Source: Chitinophaga sp. sic0106
Lineage (GTDB): Bacteria > Bacteroidota > Bacteroidia > Chitinophagales > Chitinophagaceae
DNA: 64,000 nt
NCBI RefSeq assembly: GCF_019219075.1
Contig: NZ_JAHUWJ010000001.1
Coordinates: 558,001-622,000 of the forward strand
Reading direction: 5' to 3'
Part shown: one piece after another, positions 1 to 7,889 of the stretch
Numbering within the stretch: position 1 is the first letter of the stretch
How the letters are laid out: every line of letters begins with the position of its first letter
Program-made: the position numbers and the translations under genes
Notes under the pieces: model-generated
What the model was told of the DNA's origin: nothing
The model's input: the letters and a program-made list of their open reading frames with translations, nothing else
The model's database searches: none

Positions 1-1
1 C

Positions 2-748
2 ATATTCATTATGTATCACCAGATCACGGAGCTGTACTTTAAACTTACGCTGCAGGCCATAGAACAGATCTGCCAGGCGCCGGAGGCCAAGGCCGACACG
101 TTTAAAGTGCAGCTCAAGCGCATCAACAACTATTTCAAAAGCCTGATCAGCTCCTTTGAGATCATGGTAGACGGAATGGATAAAGAGCAGTTCCTGAAAT
201 TCCGGATGGCCTTGCTGCCTGCCAGCGGCTTCCAGAGCGGACAGTTCCGGTTGATCGAAATCTGCTCCACCACCTTGCCCAACCTGGTATATGAACCACA
301 GCGGGAACAGGTGCGTGGCGCAGCCTTGAAAGACGCACTGGATAACATCTACTGGAGAAGCGGAGCAACAGAACTGGCTAGCGGCAAGAAAACCCTTACC
401 CTGCGCCAGTTTGAGCTGAAATACATGGAAACTTTCCTGAAAACAGCCACCCGGTACCAGGACAATAACATTCAATTACGCTATAAGCAGCTCACCCCAC
501 AGGAACAGGAAGAAGTAGCACCCCTCCTGCGGGAATATGACCTTAACATCAACGTCCGCTGGCCGCTGATGCACTATAAGTCTGCTGTAAGATACCTGCA
601 CAAAAAACCGGAAGATATTGCCGCCACCGGCGGTACCAACTGGCAGCAGTATTTGCCTCCGAAAAATAAAAGGATCGTTTTCTTCCCTGAACTGTGGACA
701 GAAGAGGAGCTGAATAACTGGGGTAAAATCGCCATGGGCGACGAATAA
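2..748 (+). CDS. Tryptophan 2,3-dioxygenase family protein, 5' end outside window
   Basis: Haem dioxygenase that opens the indole ring of L-tryptophan to N-formylkynurenine, the first step of the kynurenine pathway. The frame is open to the left edge and reads IFIMYHQITELYF, matching the family's distal-His block (LFI..HQ..ELW), so the ATG at 11 is internal and the true start lies upstream. Also seen are SGFQSGQFRLIE and, near the C-terminus, WPLMHYKSAVRYL followed by ATGGTNWQQYL; these correspond to the proximal haem-ligand His and the substrate-binding TGG loop. Some TDO positions differ (W to Y in ELW, TGGSSG to TGGTNW), so a diverged family member is possible. It converges with the next gene with no spacer between stop codons. 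Confidence 0.85.
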   Translation: MFIMYHQITELYFKLTLQAIEQICQAPEAKADTFKVQLKRINNYFKSLISSFEIMVDGMDKEQFLKFRMALLPASGFQSGQFRLIEICSTTLPNLVYEPQREQVRGAALKDALDNIYWRSGATELASGKKTLTLRQFELKYMETFLKTATRYQDNNIQLRYKQLTPQEQEEVAPLLREYDLNINVRWPLMHYKSAVRYLHKKPEDIAATGGTNWQQYLPPKNKRIVFFPELWTEEELNNWGKIAMGDE

Positions 749-1459
749 TCAATCGAACTGCTGCGTGGTAAAACGCTTTATATGATATGCCAGCAACGGT
801 ACGTCTGCTTTTTCCAGCGGGTGTACCGTATCTGGCAATATAGCCAGCTGTGCCAGCGGGAGCGATTTATAAGCCTCGATAGTTTCCTGAAAGGATACCA
901 TACCGTCTTTATCACCCATCATAACCAGGCAGGGAGATGCTATCTGCCCCAGATCGCCGGCCTTCAGGAGGTTGGTATGTCCCAGCTCCGCAATAAGCAG
1001 GGCCGTCATATTTACCACTTCCTTCCAGTCGGACGCCGCATGCCTCGCCTCCAGCACCCTGGCAAATGCCGGTACTTTTTCTTCGATTGTTTCCGGGTTC
1101 AGCTGCTTCACCTCGCGGGTAGCGGTAGCTTCATTCCAGTTAAACTTGGTGGCCAGCGTCATCACATGCCCGATCTTTTCAGGGTGGTGGCGGCACAGGT
1201 ACAAGGCTACATAGCCGCCCATGCTATAGCCAAAAATGTGGATAAAATCGATGTTTCGCTCTTCCAGGTAACGTAATACCTCGCCTGCAAATACAGGAAC
1301 ACTAAAGCCCTCCGCCGAAAACGGCTGCTGGCCATGTCCGCTGAATTCGAGGGTATGTACGTCGTAATGCTGCTCCAGCGTGGATGTAAGTGCGTCGAAC
1401 TGCGAGGCCGCTCCCAGCGCGCCATGCAATAACAGAATGGGGATCTTTTGATGCTGCAT
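749..1459 (-). CDS. Alpha/beta hydrolase
   Basis: Soluble alpha/beta-hydrolase fold enzyme of about 236 residues, substrate unknown. The N-terminus MQHQKIPILLLHGALG carries the HG oxyanion-hole motif, GYSMGG is the nucleophile elbow with the catalytic Ser, and DTVHPLEKAD near the C-terminus supplies the catalytic His. I chose the ATG at 1459 because the fold starts there; the frame continues upstream to 1600 but that part looks like untranslated leader. It ends tail to tail with the tryptophan dioxygenase. A role as kynurenine formamidase is conceivable from position, but nothing in the sequence supports it specifically. Confidence 0.8.
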   Translation of the reverse strand: MQHQKIPILLLHGALGAASQFDALTSTLEQHYDVHTLEFSGHGQQPFSAEGFSVPVFAGEVLRYLEERNIDFIHIFGYSMGGYVALYLCRHHPEKIGHVMTLATKFNWNEATATREVKQLNPETIEEKVPAFARVLEARHAASDWKEVVNMTALLIAELGHTNLLKAGDLGQIASPCLVMMGDKDGMVSFQETIEAYKSLPLAQLAILPDTVHPLEKADVPLLAYHIKRFTTQQFD

Positions 1460-1828
1460 AGTTAAAACTAAGAAAAAAATAACCAATTTACCCGGCCCCG
1501 TGATCATCTGCTGGATCAACAATGCCGGTGGCGGAAGAAGTAACGGCCACAGCTCAGGGTAAATCATACCGCAACGTCTTCCGGCTTGCCTCGCCGACAT
1601 GCACGGAACTCCGCGTGACTGTCCGCCAGGGACTCAGGTAATTGGCCTAAAATAGCTTCCGGGGATAACATGGATATGCTTTTATAAACAATGCCCGGAT
1701 GTGAAATGTTCCTCATATTTTTTTATTATGTTTGCAATGATGTTGCCGATTAACTTCTTCCCTTTTGAGAATCACTTTTGTTCTCATTAAGATGTCTCCT
1801 CATCAAATAATTTTATTAAATAATACTA
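1460..1828. other. Divergent intergenic region
   Basis: Gap between two divergent genes. It holds a TAnnTTTG box for the plus-strand gene and a small TGAGAA/TTCTCA inverted repeat (1766-1771 and 1781-1786, 9-nt loop) that could be an operator. I see no RNA gene or credible small ORF. Confidence 0.5.
1727..1734 (+). promoter_or_regulatory. Candidate -7 box (TATGTTTG) for the DUF4290-murA unit
   Basis: Exact match to the Bacteroidota -7 consensus TAnnTTTG, about 95 nt before the DUF4290 start. No clear TTG lies 19 nt upstream, so support is partial. Confidence 0.4.
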
Positions 1829-2548
1829 ATGGAATATAATACCACGCGTAATCACCTGATAATGAAAGAGTACGGTAGGAATATCCAGAAAATGGTGGAA
1901 TACCTACTGACCATAGAGGACGATATGGAGCGCCAGCGCAATGCGATGGCGGTCATAGAGCTGATGGGTACGCTGAATCCGCATCTCAGAAATGTGGAGG
2001 ATTTCAGACATAAACTTTGGGATCATATCTTCAACATATCCGGCTTTGGGCTCCAGGTGGAGTCTCCATACCCCATTCCTACCAGGGAAACCTTAAAGGC
2101 AAGACCTGAGCGACTGCCATACCCTAAAAAGTATCCAAGAAACAGGCACTTTGGAAAAAACCTGGAAATGGTGATTGACAAAGCAATTGTTGAAGAAAAT
2201 CCGGAAAAAAAAGAAGGTTTCACGCAGGTGGTAGCCAACTACATGAAACTCGCTTATGGCAACTGGCATAAGGAGAGTGTGCATGATGATGCCATCAAGG
2301 CGGAACTGCTGTCTATTACCGGCAACCAGCTGGAATATCATCCGGGCGCACCTTCGGTTATTGCCAGTACGCCGACATTTACGCAGCCATCAGGTAATAC
2401 AATGGGTGGGGATCATTTCCGCACCAGCAGTACCGGTAAACGTAAAAACTTCCAGCAGAACCAGAAGTTCAAAGGCGGTAGTAACACTCCAGGCAAAGGA
2501 AATAATAACAAGCATAATAACAAGTTCAACAAAAACCGGAATAAGTAG
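1829..2548 (+). CDS. DUF4290 domain protein with basic disordered tail
   Basis: Conserved Bacteroidota protein of unknown function, 239 residues. The first ~150 residues are a compact helical domain typical of DUF4290 (EYGRNIQKMVEYLL, then LNPHLRNVEDFRHKLWDHI). From about residue 185 the sequence is low complexity, rich in Lys, Asn, Gln and Gly, and strongly basic, which suggests RNA or acidic-partner binding (inference). Its TAG stop overlaps the GTG start of murA by one base, so the two are almost certainly co-transcribed and translationally coupled. This pairing hints at a link to cell-wall synthesis or growth. Confidence 0.85.
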   Translation: MEYNTTRNHLIMKEYGRNIQKMVEYLLTIEDDMERQRNAMAVIELMGTLNPHLRNVEDFRHKLWDHIFNISGFGLQVESPYPIPTRETLKARPERLPYPKKYPRNRHFGKNLEMVIDKAIVEENPEKKEGFTQVVANYMKLAYGNWHKESVHDDAIKAELLSITGNQLEYHPGAPSVIASTPTFTQPSGNTMGGDHFRTSSTGKRKNFQQNQKFKGGSNTPGKGNNNKHNNKFNKNRNK

Positions 2549-3855
2549 TGAGCAGTGCTTTTGAAGTAAGAGGCGGCAACCGTCTGCAAGGGGAGATCGT
2601 TCCTCAAGGTGCCAAAAACGAAGCTTTACAGATCATCAGTGCAGTAATGCTTACCCCTGAAAAGGTAACCATATCCAACATCCCCGACATTGTAGATGTC
2701 AACCTCCTGATAGAACTCCTTGGTGAGGCGGGTGTAAAGATTAACCGTGTAAGTAGAGATGTTTGTGAATTCCAGGCTGACGCCATCGATCTGGATTATT
2801 TGCAGAGCCCCGAGTTTAAAAAGAAATCAGGCCGTTTACGCGGCTCCGTTATGATCGCCGGTCCGTTGCTGGCAAGATTCGGAAAAGCGTTTATCCCTAA
2901 ACCGGGAGGCGATAAAATTGGTCGCCGCCGCCTGGATACCCATATTATCGGATTCGAACGCCTCGGCGCCAGATTCATATACGATTCGGACGATAACTTC
3001 TTCCGGCTCGAAACAACAGGTCTGAAAGGAACCTATATGCTCCTGGATGAACCAAGTGTTACCGGCACCGCCAACATTGTAATGGCAGCTGTAATGGCCG
3101 AAGGTACTACCACCATCTACAACGCAGCCTGCGAGCCTTATCTCCAGCAGCTTTGTAAAATGCTGGTACGCATGGGCGCCAAAATACAGGGTATCGGTTC
3201 CAATATGCTGATCATCGACGGGGTGAAATACCTCGGCGGATGCGAACATGAGATGCTGCCGGATATGATCGAAATCGGCTCCTTCATTGGCCTTGCAGCC
3301 ATGACCCAGAGCGAGATCACCATCAAAAATGCCGGTGTGGAACACCTGGGGATTATCCCGGAGAAATTCCGCCAGCTCGGTATCAACCTCGAAATCCGTG
3401 GAAACGACATCTACATACCTTCCCAGGAAACGTATGAGATACAGACTTTCCTCGATGGCTCAATCCTCACGATCTCCGATCACCCATGGCCAGGTTTTAC
3501 CCCTGACCTCCTCAGTATTGTACTGGTGGTGGCCACACAGGCAAAAGGCAGTGTGATGATCCATCAGAAAATGTTTGAAAGCCGTTTGTTCTTTGTAGAC
3601 AAACTGATCGACATGGGCGCACAGATTGTACTCTGCGATCCACACCGTGCGGTAGTGATTGGCCTTGGCCGCCAGCACAACCTCCGGGGGATTACTATGT
3701 CGAGCCCCGATATCAGAGCCGGTGTATCCCTGCTGATCGCTGCCCTCAGCGCAGAAGGTAAATCCACCATTCAGAATATCGACCAGATTGACCGCGGATA
3801 CCAGTATATCGACGAACGCCTCCGGAAACTTGGCGCCGATATCAAACGTGTTTAA
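2548..3855 (+). CDS. murA: UDP-N-acetylglucosamine 1-carboxyvinyltransferase (MurA)
   Basis: Cytoplasmic enzyme that transfers enolpyruvate from PEP to UDP-GlcNAc, the first committed step of peptidoglycan synthesis. Length (435 aa) fits the family. QGAKNEAL (Lys23, Asn24) matches the substrate-binding KN motif. The mobile catalytic loop reads PGGDKIGRRRLD: position 122 (codon 2911-2913) is Asp where the classical enzyme has Cys115. Asp-type MurA enzymes (mycobacteria, Chlamydia) are active but insensitive to fosfomycin. The start is GTG, overlapping the DUF4290 stop by one base. gmk follows after 96 nt. Confidence 0.95.
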   Translation: MSSAFEVRGGNRLQGEIVPQGAKNEALQIISAVMLTPEKVTISNIPDIVDVNLLIELLGEAGVKINRVSRDVCEFQADAIDLDYLQSPEFKKKSGRLRGSVMIAGPLLARFGKAFIPKPGGDKIGRRRLDTHIIGFERLGARFIYDSDDNFFRLETTGLKGTYMLLDEPSVTGTANIVMAAVMAEGTTTIYNAACEPYLQQLCKMLVRMGAKIQGIGSNMLIIDGVKYLGGCEHEMLPDMIEIGSFIGLAAMTQSEITIKNAGVEHLGIIPEKFRQLGINLEIRGNDIYIPSQETYEIQTFLDGSILTISDHPWPGFTPDLLSIVLVVATQAKGSVMIHQKMFESRLFFVDKLIDMGAQIVLCDPHRAVVIGLGRQHNLRGITMSSPDIRAGVSLLIAALSAEGKSTIQNIDQIDRGYQYIDERLRKLGADIKRV

Positions 3856-3887
3856 TAAATTCTTCAAGTTCATACCTGCTAACAGAG

Positions 3888-3934
3888 CCCAAATACCAGC
3901 AACTAAATCCTGGTTTTTGGGTTTTGTATTTGGG
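3888..3934 (+). repeat. Interleaved inverted repeat in the murA-gmk gap
   Basis: A 9-bp perfect pair CCCAAATAC (3888-3896) / GTATTTGGG (3926-3934) overlaps a smaller pair ACCAG (3895-3899) / CTGGT (3910-3914). The stems share bases, so they are alternatives. There is no T-tract, so this is not a standard terminator; it ends 17 nt before the gmk start. Confidence 0.45.
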
Positions 3935-3951
3935 GTACCCGAGAAATTAAT

Positions 3952-4521
3952 ATGGAAAAAAAGATCATTATCGTTACCGCTCCTTCCGGTGCTGGTAAAA
4001 CCACTATCGTAAAAAAATTACTGGCGGAAATGCCGCAGCTGGCATTTTCTATCTCTGCCGCTACCCGCGAAGCCCGCGCCAATGAAGTGCATGGCAGAGA
4101 TTATTATTTCATGACCTCGGACGATTTCCATCAGAAAATTGATGAAAATGCGTTTGCAGAGTATGAAATGGTGTACGCCGGAAAATATTACGGTACGCTG
4201 AAGAGCGAACTGGAACGAATTTGGAGTAATGATCAGATCCCGATGGTAGATATTGATGTGAAGGGAGCTTTGTCCATTAAAGAGAAATATCACCAGGAAG
4301 CCCTGACGATCTTTATACAACCGCCCTCCATTGATGCACTGCGTGAGCGCCTCAGTGAGCGTGGTACCGAAACCCAGGCTTCCCTGGATGAACGCCTGGC
4401 TAAAGCCCGTTACGAACTTTCTTTTTCGCACGAATTCGATAAAATTGTTGTTAATGATGTGTTGGATAGGGCCTATGAAGAAGTAAAAAATCTGGTAAAA
4501 GATTTTTTAAATATAAAATAG
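3952..4521 (+). CDS. gmk: Guanylate kinase
   Basis: Phosphorylates GMP to GDP with ATP, essential for GTP and dGTP supply. The N-terminus carries the P-loop APSGAGKTT (residues 10-18), followed by the GMP-binding segment SAATREARANEVHGRDYYF and the lid region. Length 189 aa is typical. The ATG at 3952 lies directly before the first beta strand. It follows murA at a distance that allows co-transcription, although a hairpin-forming inverted repeat sits between them. Confidence 0.96.
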   Translation: MEKKIIIVTAPSGAGKTTIVKKLLAEMPQLAFSISAATREARANEVHGRDYYFMTSDDFHQKIDENAFAEYEMVYAGKYYGTLKSELERIWSNDQIPMVDIDVKGALSIKEKYHQEALTIFIQPPSIDALRERLSERGTETQASLDERLAKARYELSFSHEFDKIVVNDVLDRAYEEVKNLVKDFLNIK

Positions 4522-4550
4522 CCCTGTGATGGTTGGTTTTCCTAATTTGT

Positions 4551-4558
4551 TATTTTTG
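4551..4558 (+). promoter_or_regulatory. Candidate -7 box (TATTTTTG), possible leaderless start
   Basis: Exact TAnnTTTG match ending only 5 nt before the ATG at 4564. If used, transcription would begin at or within a few bases of the start codon. A TTG lies 15 nt upstream (4533-4535), shorter than the usual 19-nt spacing. Confidence 0.45.
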
Positions 4559-4563
4559 TTGAG

Positions 4564-5826
4564 ATGGACGTTTATACACTTATAATTTTAGTCTTTCTGG
4601 TACTGCTGGCGGGCTTTTTCGCCGGTATTGAGTCTGCATTCGCGAATGTGAATAAGCTCAGTATTGAACTCAAAAAGAAACAGGGTAGGACTACCGGTAA
4701 AATTCTTGCCGGTTTAAATGAGCATCCCAGCCGTTTCCTGGCTACCAGCCTGGTAGGGTTTACGATCACCATCGTGATCTACAGCATTATGATGGCAGGC
4801 GCAATTCAGCCGCTGGGGGTGGTAGCAGCACCGGAAATCGCCAATATGCAGCCACTGGTAATCTTCCTGGAAGTATTACTGGCATCCCTGCTGATTCTTT
4901 TTCTCGGATTTTTTATACCTAAAGCGGTATTCCGGTCCAGACCGGAGGCGCTGCTGAGCTTTTTTGCGCTGCCGATTTCCATGATCGCCAAGCCGTTGTA
5001 TATTATCGGGAATGTGCTGGTATCTATTGCAGAATGGATGCTGAAGTACCTCTTTAACGTACGCCTGCTGGAAACGAGGGAGTCGTTCAGCCGGGTGGAT
5101 GTGGAAAACTTCATCCGCCAGTCGCAGCAGCATGTCAGCGAAAACCAGGAACTGAACACCGAGTTGTTTGAAAATGCGTTGTCGCTCGCCCATGTGAAGA
5201 TCCGGGGCTGCCTGATTCCCAGAAAGGAAATTGAGGCACTGGAAATTACCAGCCCGATCGAGCATGCGCGGAGCAAGTTCATGGAAACCAAGCTGTCGAA
5301 AATAGTGATCTATGAAGGCAGTATAGATAATATACTGGGCTATATTCACCAGCTTGACCTGTTTAAGGCGCCTAAGGATATCCAGGCTATCATTCATCCG
5401 ATCCTGGCTGTTCCGGAAACTATGAGTGCGATAGATTTGCTGAGTAAGTTTAATAAGGAAAGGAAAAGCATTGCCTGGGTAGTGGATGAATTTGGCGGTA
5501 CTGCGGGTATTGTGACTATAGAAGATGTGTTGGAGGAAATTTTTGGAGAGATAAAAGACGAGCATGACGAAGAGGAGTTCGTAGAAAAGCAGATTGCTGA
5601 GAAGGAATATATTTTTTCCGGCCGTTTGGAACTTGATTACTTGAATGAGAAGTACGGACTGGATTTTCCGGAAGATGAGAGTGAAACTTTGTCGGGTTAT
5701 ATCATTAATCACCACGAAACGATTCCTAAGATTAAAGAGCGGATTATTATAGATGACTATGAATTTGATATTCTGAATGTGACAGACACAAGGATAGAAA
5801 TGGTCAAAATGAAGATTTTAGGCTAA
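4564..5826 (+). CDS. CNNM (DUF21)/CBS-pair membrane protein, HlyC/CorC family
   Basis: Membrane protein of 420 aa: an N-terminal CNNM domain with about four hydrophobic segments (residues ~1-160), a CBS pair (~200-325, with PRKEIEAL and VVDEFGGTAGIVTIEDVLEEI) and a C-terminal CorC/HlyC domain (~340-420, SGRLELDYLNEKYGL). Family members export or sense Mg2+ or Co2+. The usual GE(I/V)xPK motif reads GFFIPK here, and the GNN motif after the first helices reads GFTIT, so residues known to bind Mg2+ in CorC seem to be missing. It may be a GldE-like or regulatory paralogue rather than a transporter (inference). Confidence 0.85.
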   Translation: MDVYTLIILVFLVLLAGFFAGIESAFANVNKLSIELKKKQGRTTGKILAGLNEHPSRFLATSLVGFTITIVIYSIMMAGAIQPLGVVAAPEIANMQPLVIFLEVLLASLLILFLGFFIPKAVFRSRPEALLSFFALPISMIAKPLYIIGNVLVSIAEWMLKYLFNVRLLETRESFSRVDVENFIRQSQQHVSENQELNTELFENALSLAHVKIRGCLIPRKEIEALEITSPIEHARSKFMETKLSKIVIYEGSIDNILGYIHQLDLFKAPKDIQAIIHPILAVPETMSAIDLLSKFNKERKSIAWVVDEFGGTAGIVTIEDVLEEIFGEIKDEHDEEEFVEKQIAEKEYIFSGRLELDYLNEKYGLDFPEDESETLSGYIINHHETIPKIKERIIIDDYEFDILNVTDTRIEMVKMKILG

Positions 5827-6046
5827 AAAATTGCAGTTTTTGCATGCCGAAAAACCGCTTATAAAAAAAATATAAACTATTTATATTTTTTTCTAATATT
5901 TGTGTTAACAAGACAATAACAATAATTGCTAAAACGTTTTTTAAAAAAGTAGTAGGAATTTAACACGGAATGTATACATTTGCTATAGATGATGTAACAC
6001 AATGATTTGATTTTTGTTAAAAGGTTGTAAAAAAAGTGTTCCAACA

Positions 6047-6076
6047 TTGATAATAAAATATTTCTCGTTATTTTTG
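6047..6076 (+). promoter_or_regulatory. Promoter of the small RNA gene
   Basis: TTG at 6047-6049, exactly 19 nt, then TATTTTTG at 6069-6076. This is a full match to the primary sigma-factor consensus of Bacteroidota (TTTG/TTG at -33, TAnnTTTG at -7). It predicts a start near 6081-6085. Confidence 0.75.
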
Positions 6077-6082
6077 TATTAC

Positions 6083-6246
6083 AAATAAAGCTACCAGAGA
6101 TTCTTACTTATTCTGAACGCTTGCCATCAATTAGGTAAGTAGTTGACCTGGGAGCCAAAGACATTCTCGAATTCAACTTTTTTGGGGTTAACAAACAATG
6201 GATGAAAGGCCGGCTCTTGATTCTTCTCGGGCTGGCTCTTTTTTTT
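6083..6246 (+). ncRNA. Structured small RNA of about 165 nt, possibly 6S-like
   Basis: No protein frame explains this stretch, yet it has a full promoter at its 5' end and an intrinsic terminator at its 3' end. Visible helices: CUUGCC (6120-6125) with GGUAAG (6134-6139), 8-nt loop; AGUUGA (6141-6146) with UCAACU (6173-6178) enclosing an internal region; and the terminator stem. The 5' end AAAGnnnCCAG can also pair with CUGGnCUUU in the terminator, so the ends may close on each other. Size, end pairing and setting suggest a 6S-type regulator of RNA polymerase, as known in other Bacteroidota, but I could not match a family. It lacks tmRNA, RNase P and SRP RNA signatures. Confidence 0.65.
6208..6246 (+). 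terminator. Intrinsic terminator of the small RNA
   Basis: GCCGGCTC (6209-6216) pairs with GGGCTGGC (6229-6236) using three G-U pairs, 12-nt loop, followed by a run of eight T. Confidence 0.75.
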
Positions 6247-6379
6247 GCCCTAACTCATCTCGCACTTTTCATTACATTTTATTTTACTGGTTGCGAACTC
6301 TGCGAAAAACGGCAAATCCGTTGCGGAAATGATGCATCCCACTGGTAAAACAGTTCTGCGAATTGTTGTATCCATCCGC

Positions 6380-6387
6380 TATATTTG
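6380..6387 (+). promoter_or_regulatory. Candidate -7 box (TATATTTG) for tatC
   Basis: Exact TAnnTTTG match 49 nt before the tatC ATG. No TTG at the expected 19-nt spacing. Confidence 0.4.
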
Positions 6388-6436
6388 TGCCTCTTGATTT
6401 TGATCACCGCATTCAAACCGGATTGAATACTAGAAC

Positions 6437-7294
6437 ATGTTAAAGAAATTTTTTTCGAAGAATAACGATAAGGCAGAGATGTCTTTCTTTGATCACCTGG
6501 AGGACCTTCGCTGGCATATTGTTAGATCAGTATTGTCGATTGTTGCGTTCAGCATATTTGGATTTCTCTATACGCAGGAGATTTTGGATAATGTGATTTT
6601 CGGGCCTACTAATGCCACTTTCCCTTCTTACAGGGCGCTTTGTGCCATCGGACATTTTTTTAATCTCGGAGATGCTTTGTGTATCACGCCTGTAAAGGTG
6701 GTGTTCATGAACTCTAAGATGGTGGGCCAGATCATGCTGCAGTTTAAGCTGGCATTTGTGATTGGTTTCGTGTGTTCGTTCCCGTATATCTTCTGGGAGT
6801 TCTGGCGTTTTGTGAAGCCGGCATTAAAAGAGAAAGAGCTGAAAGGTGCCAGGGGCGTTATTTTCTGGGTGTCGTTCCAGTTTTTCCTCGGAATATTTTT
6901 CGCATATTTTCTCATGGCGCCGTTTACCATCAACTTCCTGGCGTCTTATACTATTACAGATAAAGCGATCAACCAGTTTTTCATGGATGATTACTTTGAT
7001 CTGATGTCGCAGATTGTACTGGGTATGGGCTTGCTGTTTGAGTTGCCGGTACTGGTATTTTTTCTGACGAAGTTTGGTCTCATCACACCTAAATTCCTTC
7101 GTGCCTACCGCAGGCATGCAGTGGTAGTGATCCTGATTCTGGCAGCGGTTATTACTCCGCCGGATCTGATAGACCAGCTGATTGTGTTTACGCCTTTATA
7201 TCTCCTGTACGAAATCAGTATCTTTATATCTAAGAAAGCCATGCGCGATCGTGAGAATAAAGAAGAGAAAGTAGAAGTTGAAGAATGGTCATAA
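6437..7294 (+). CDS. tatC: Sec-independent protein translocase TatC
   Basis: Inner-membrane receptor of the twin-arginine pathway, which exports folded proteins. The N-terminal SFFDHLEDLRWHIVRS matches the conserved TatC entry motif (HLxELRxR), followed by six hydrophobic segments. At 285 aa it is slightly long, with an acidic tail (ENKEEKVEVEEW). Several proteins in this window carry twin-arginine-like N-termini (the oxidoreductase at 50075 and the GH125 enzyme at 63511) and would be clients. TatA is not adjacent. Confidence 0.95.
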   Translation: MLKKFFSKNNDKAEMSFFDHLEDLRWHIVRSVLSIVAFSIFGFLYTQEILDNVIFGPTNATFPSYRALCAIGHFFNLGDALCITPVKVVFMNSKMVGQIMLQFKLAFVIGFVCSFPYIFWEFWRFVKPALKEKELKGARGVIFWVSFQFFLGIFFAYFLMAPFTINFLASYTITDKAINQFFMDDYFDLMSQIVLGMGLLFELPVLVFFLTKFGLITPKFLRAYRRHAVVVILILAAVITPPDLIDQLIVFTPLYLLYEISIFISKKAMRDRENKEEKVEVEEWS

Positions 7295-7347
7295 TTGTTA
7301 AACAGTAAGTGATAAGCCAACTTCATTCATCTGAAAAATTACTTGTT

Positions 7348-7806
7348 ATGGAAAAATTGACTTTTAATCTTGCACTTCCGGTAGCCATAGGCGCTGATCA
7401 TGCGGGTTTTGAGTATAAGGAAGAAGTAATCTCCTTCCTCGAAGCAAAAGGCATCAAAGTAAAAGATTTCGGTACGCATACGAAAGATTCAGTGGATTAC
7501 CCGGATTATGCACATCCGGTGGCCACGGCGGTGGAGCGCGAAGAAGCCGCATTCGGTATCCTGATCTGCGGCAGTGCCAACGGGGTGGCTATTACAGCCA
7601 ATAAGCACCAGGGCATCCGTGCGGCAATCTGCTGGGGCGAGGAGTTGTCACGACTCACGCGGCAGCATAACAATGCCAACGTGCTTTGCATCCCTGCCAG
7701 GTTTGTAGATGTAGCTGTAGCGAACCAGATGGTGGACGTATTTATCAATACGCCGTTTGAAGGTGGCCGCCACGAAAACAGGGTACGTAAAATGACCTGC
7801 CTCTAG
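7348..7806 (+). CDS. rpiB: Ribose-5-phosphate isomerase B
   Basis: Interconverts ribose 5-phosphate and ribulose 5-phosphate in the pentose phosphate pathway. Diagnostic blocks: IGADHAGFEYKE near the N-terminus, DYPDYAHPVA, and the active-site ICGSANGVAITANK with the catalytic Cys; SRLTRQHNNANVLC carries the conserved His. The frame extends upstream to a GTG at 7309, but the ATG at 7348 gives the normal length of 152 aa and a conserved N-terminus. It follows tatC by 53 nt and ends in a strong terminator. Confidence 0.95.
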   Translation: MEKLTFNLALPVAIGADHAGFEYKEEVISFLEAKGIKVKDFGTHTKDSVDYPDYAHPVATAVEREEAAFGILICGSANGVAITANKHQGIRAAICWGEELSRLTRQHNNANVLCIPARFVDVAVANQMVDVFINTPFEGGRHENRVRKMTCL

Positions 7807-7832
7807 GCAGCTGTTATAAATTTTGTATTTTA

Positions 7833-7862
7833 AAGAGCCGGGAACTTCCCGGCTCTTTTTTT
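7833..7862 (+). terminator. Intrinsic terminator after rpiB
   Basis: Perfect 10-bp stem AAGAGCCGGG (7833-7842) / CCCGGCTCTT (7848-7857), 5-nt loop, followed by a T-tract. Confidence 0.9.
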
Positions 7863-7889
7863 TGTTAATAGTAAAGAATCCCAGGCTAA

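Larger units (their letters stand above)
5827..6436. other. AT-rich intergenic region carrying a small RNA gene
   Basis: The first 220 nt are very AT-rich with no ORF; an isolated TACATTTG box at 5975-5982 has no partner. The middle holds the small RNA gene described separately, and the last 190 nt hold the tatC promoter region. Confidence 0.6.

Noticed and set aside
749..1459. Kynurenine formamidase assignment
   Set aside because: Only proximity to tryptophan dioxygenase supports it, the genes are convergent, and no family-specific motif is visible.
1460..1600. Upstream extension of the first alpha/beta hydrolase
   Set aside because: The fold begins at MQHQKIPILLLHG; the added part is a hydrophobic but unrelated stretch and lies in the leader.
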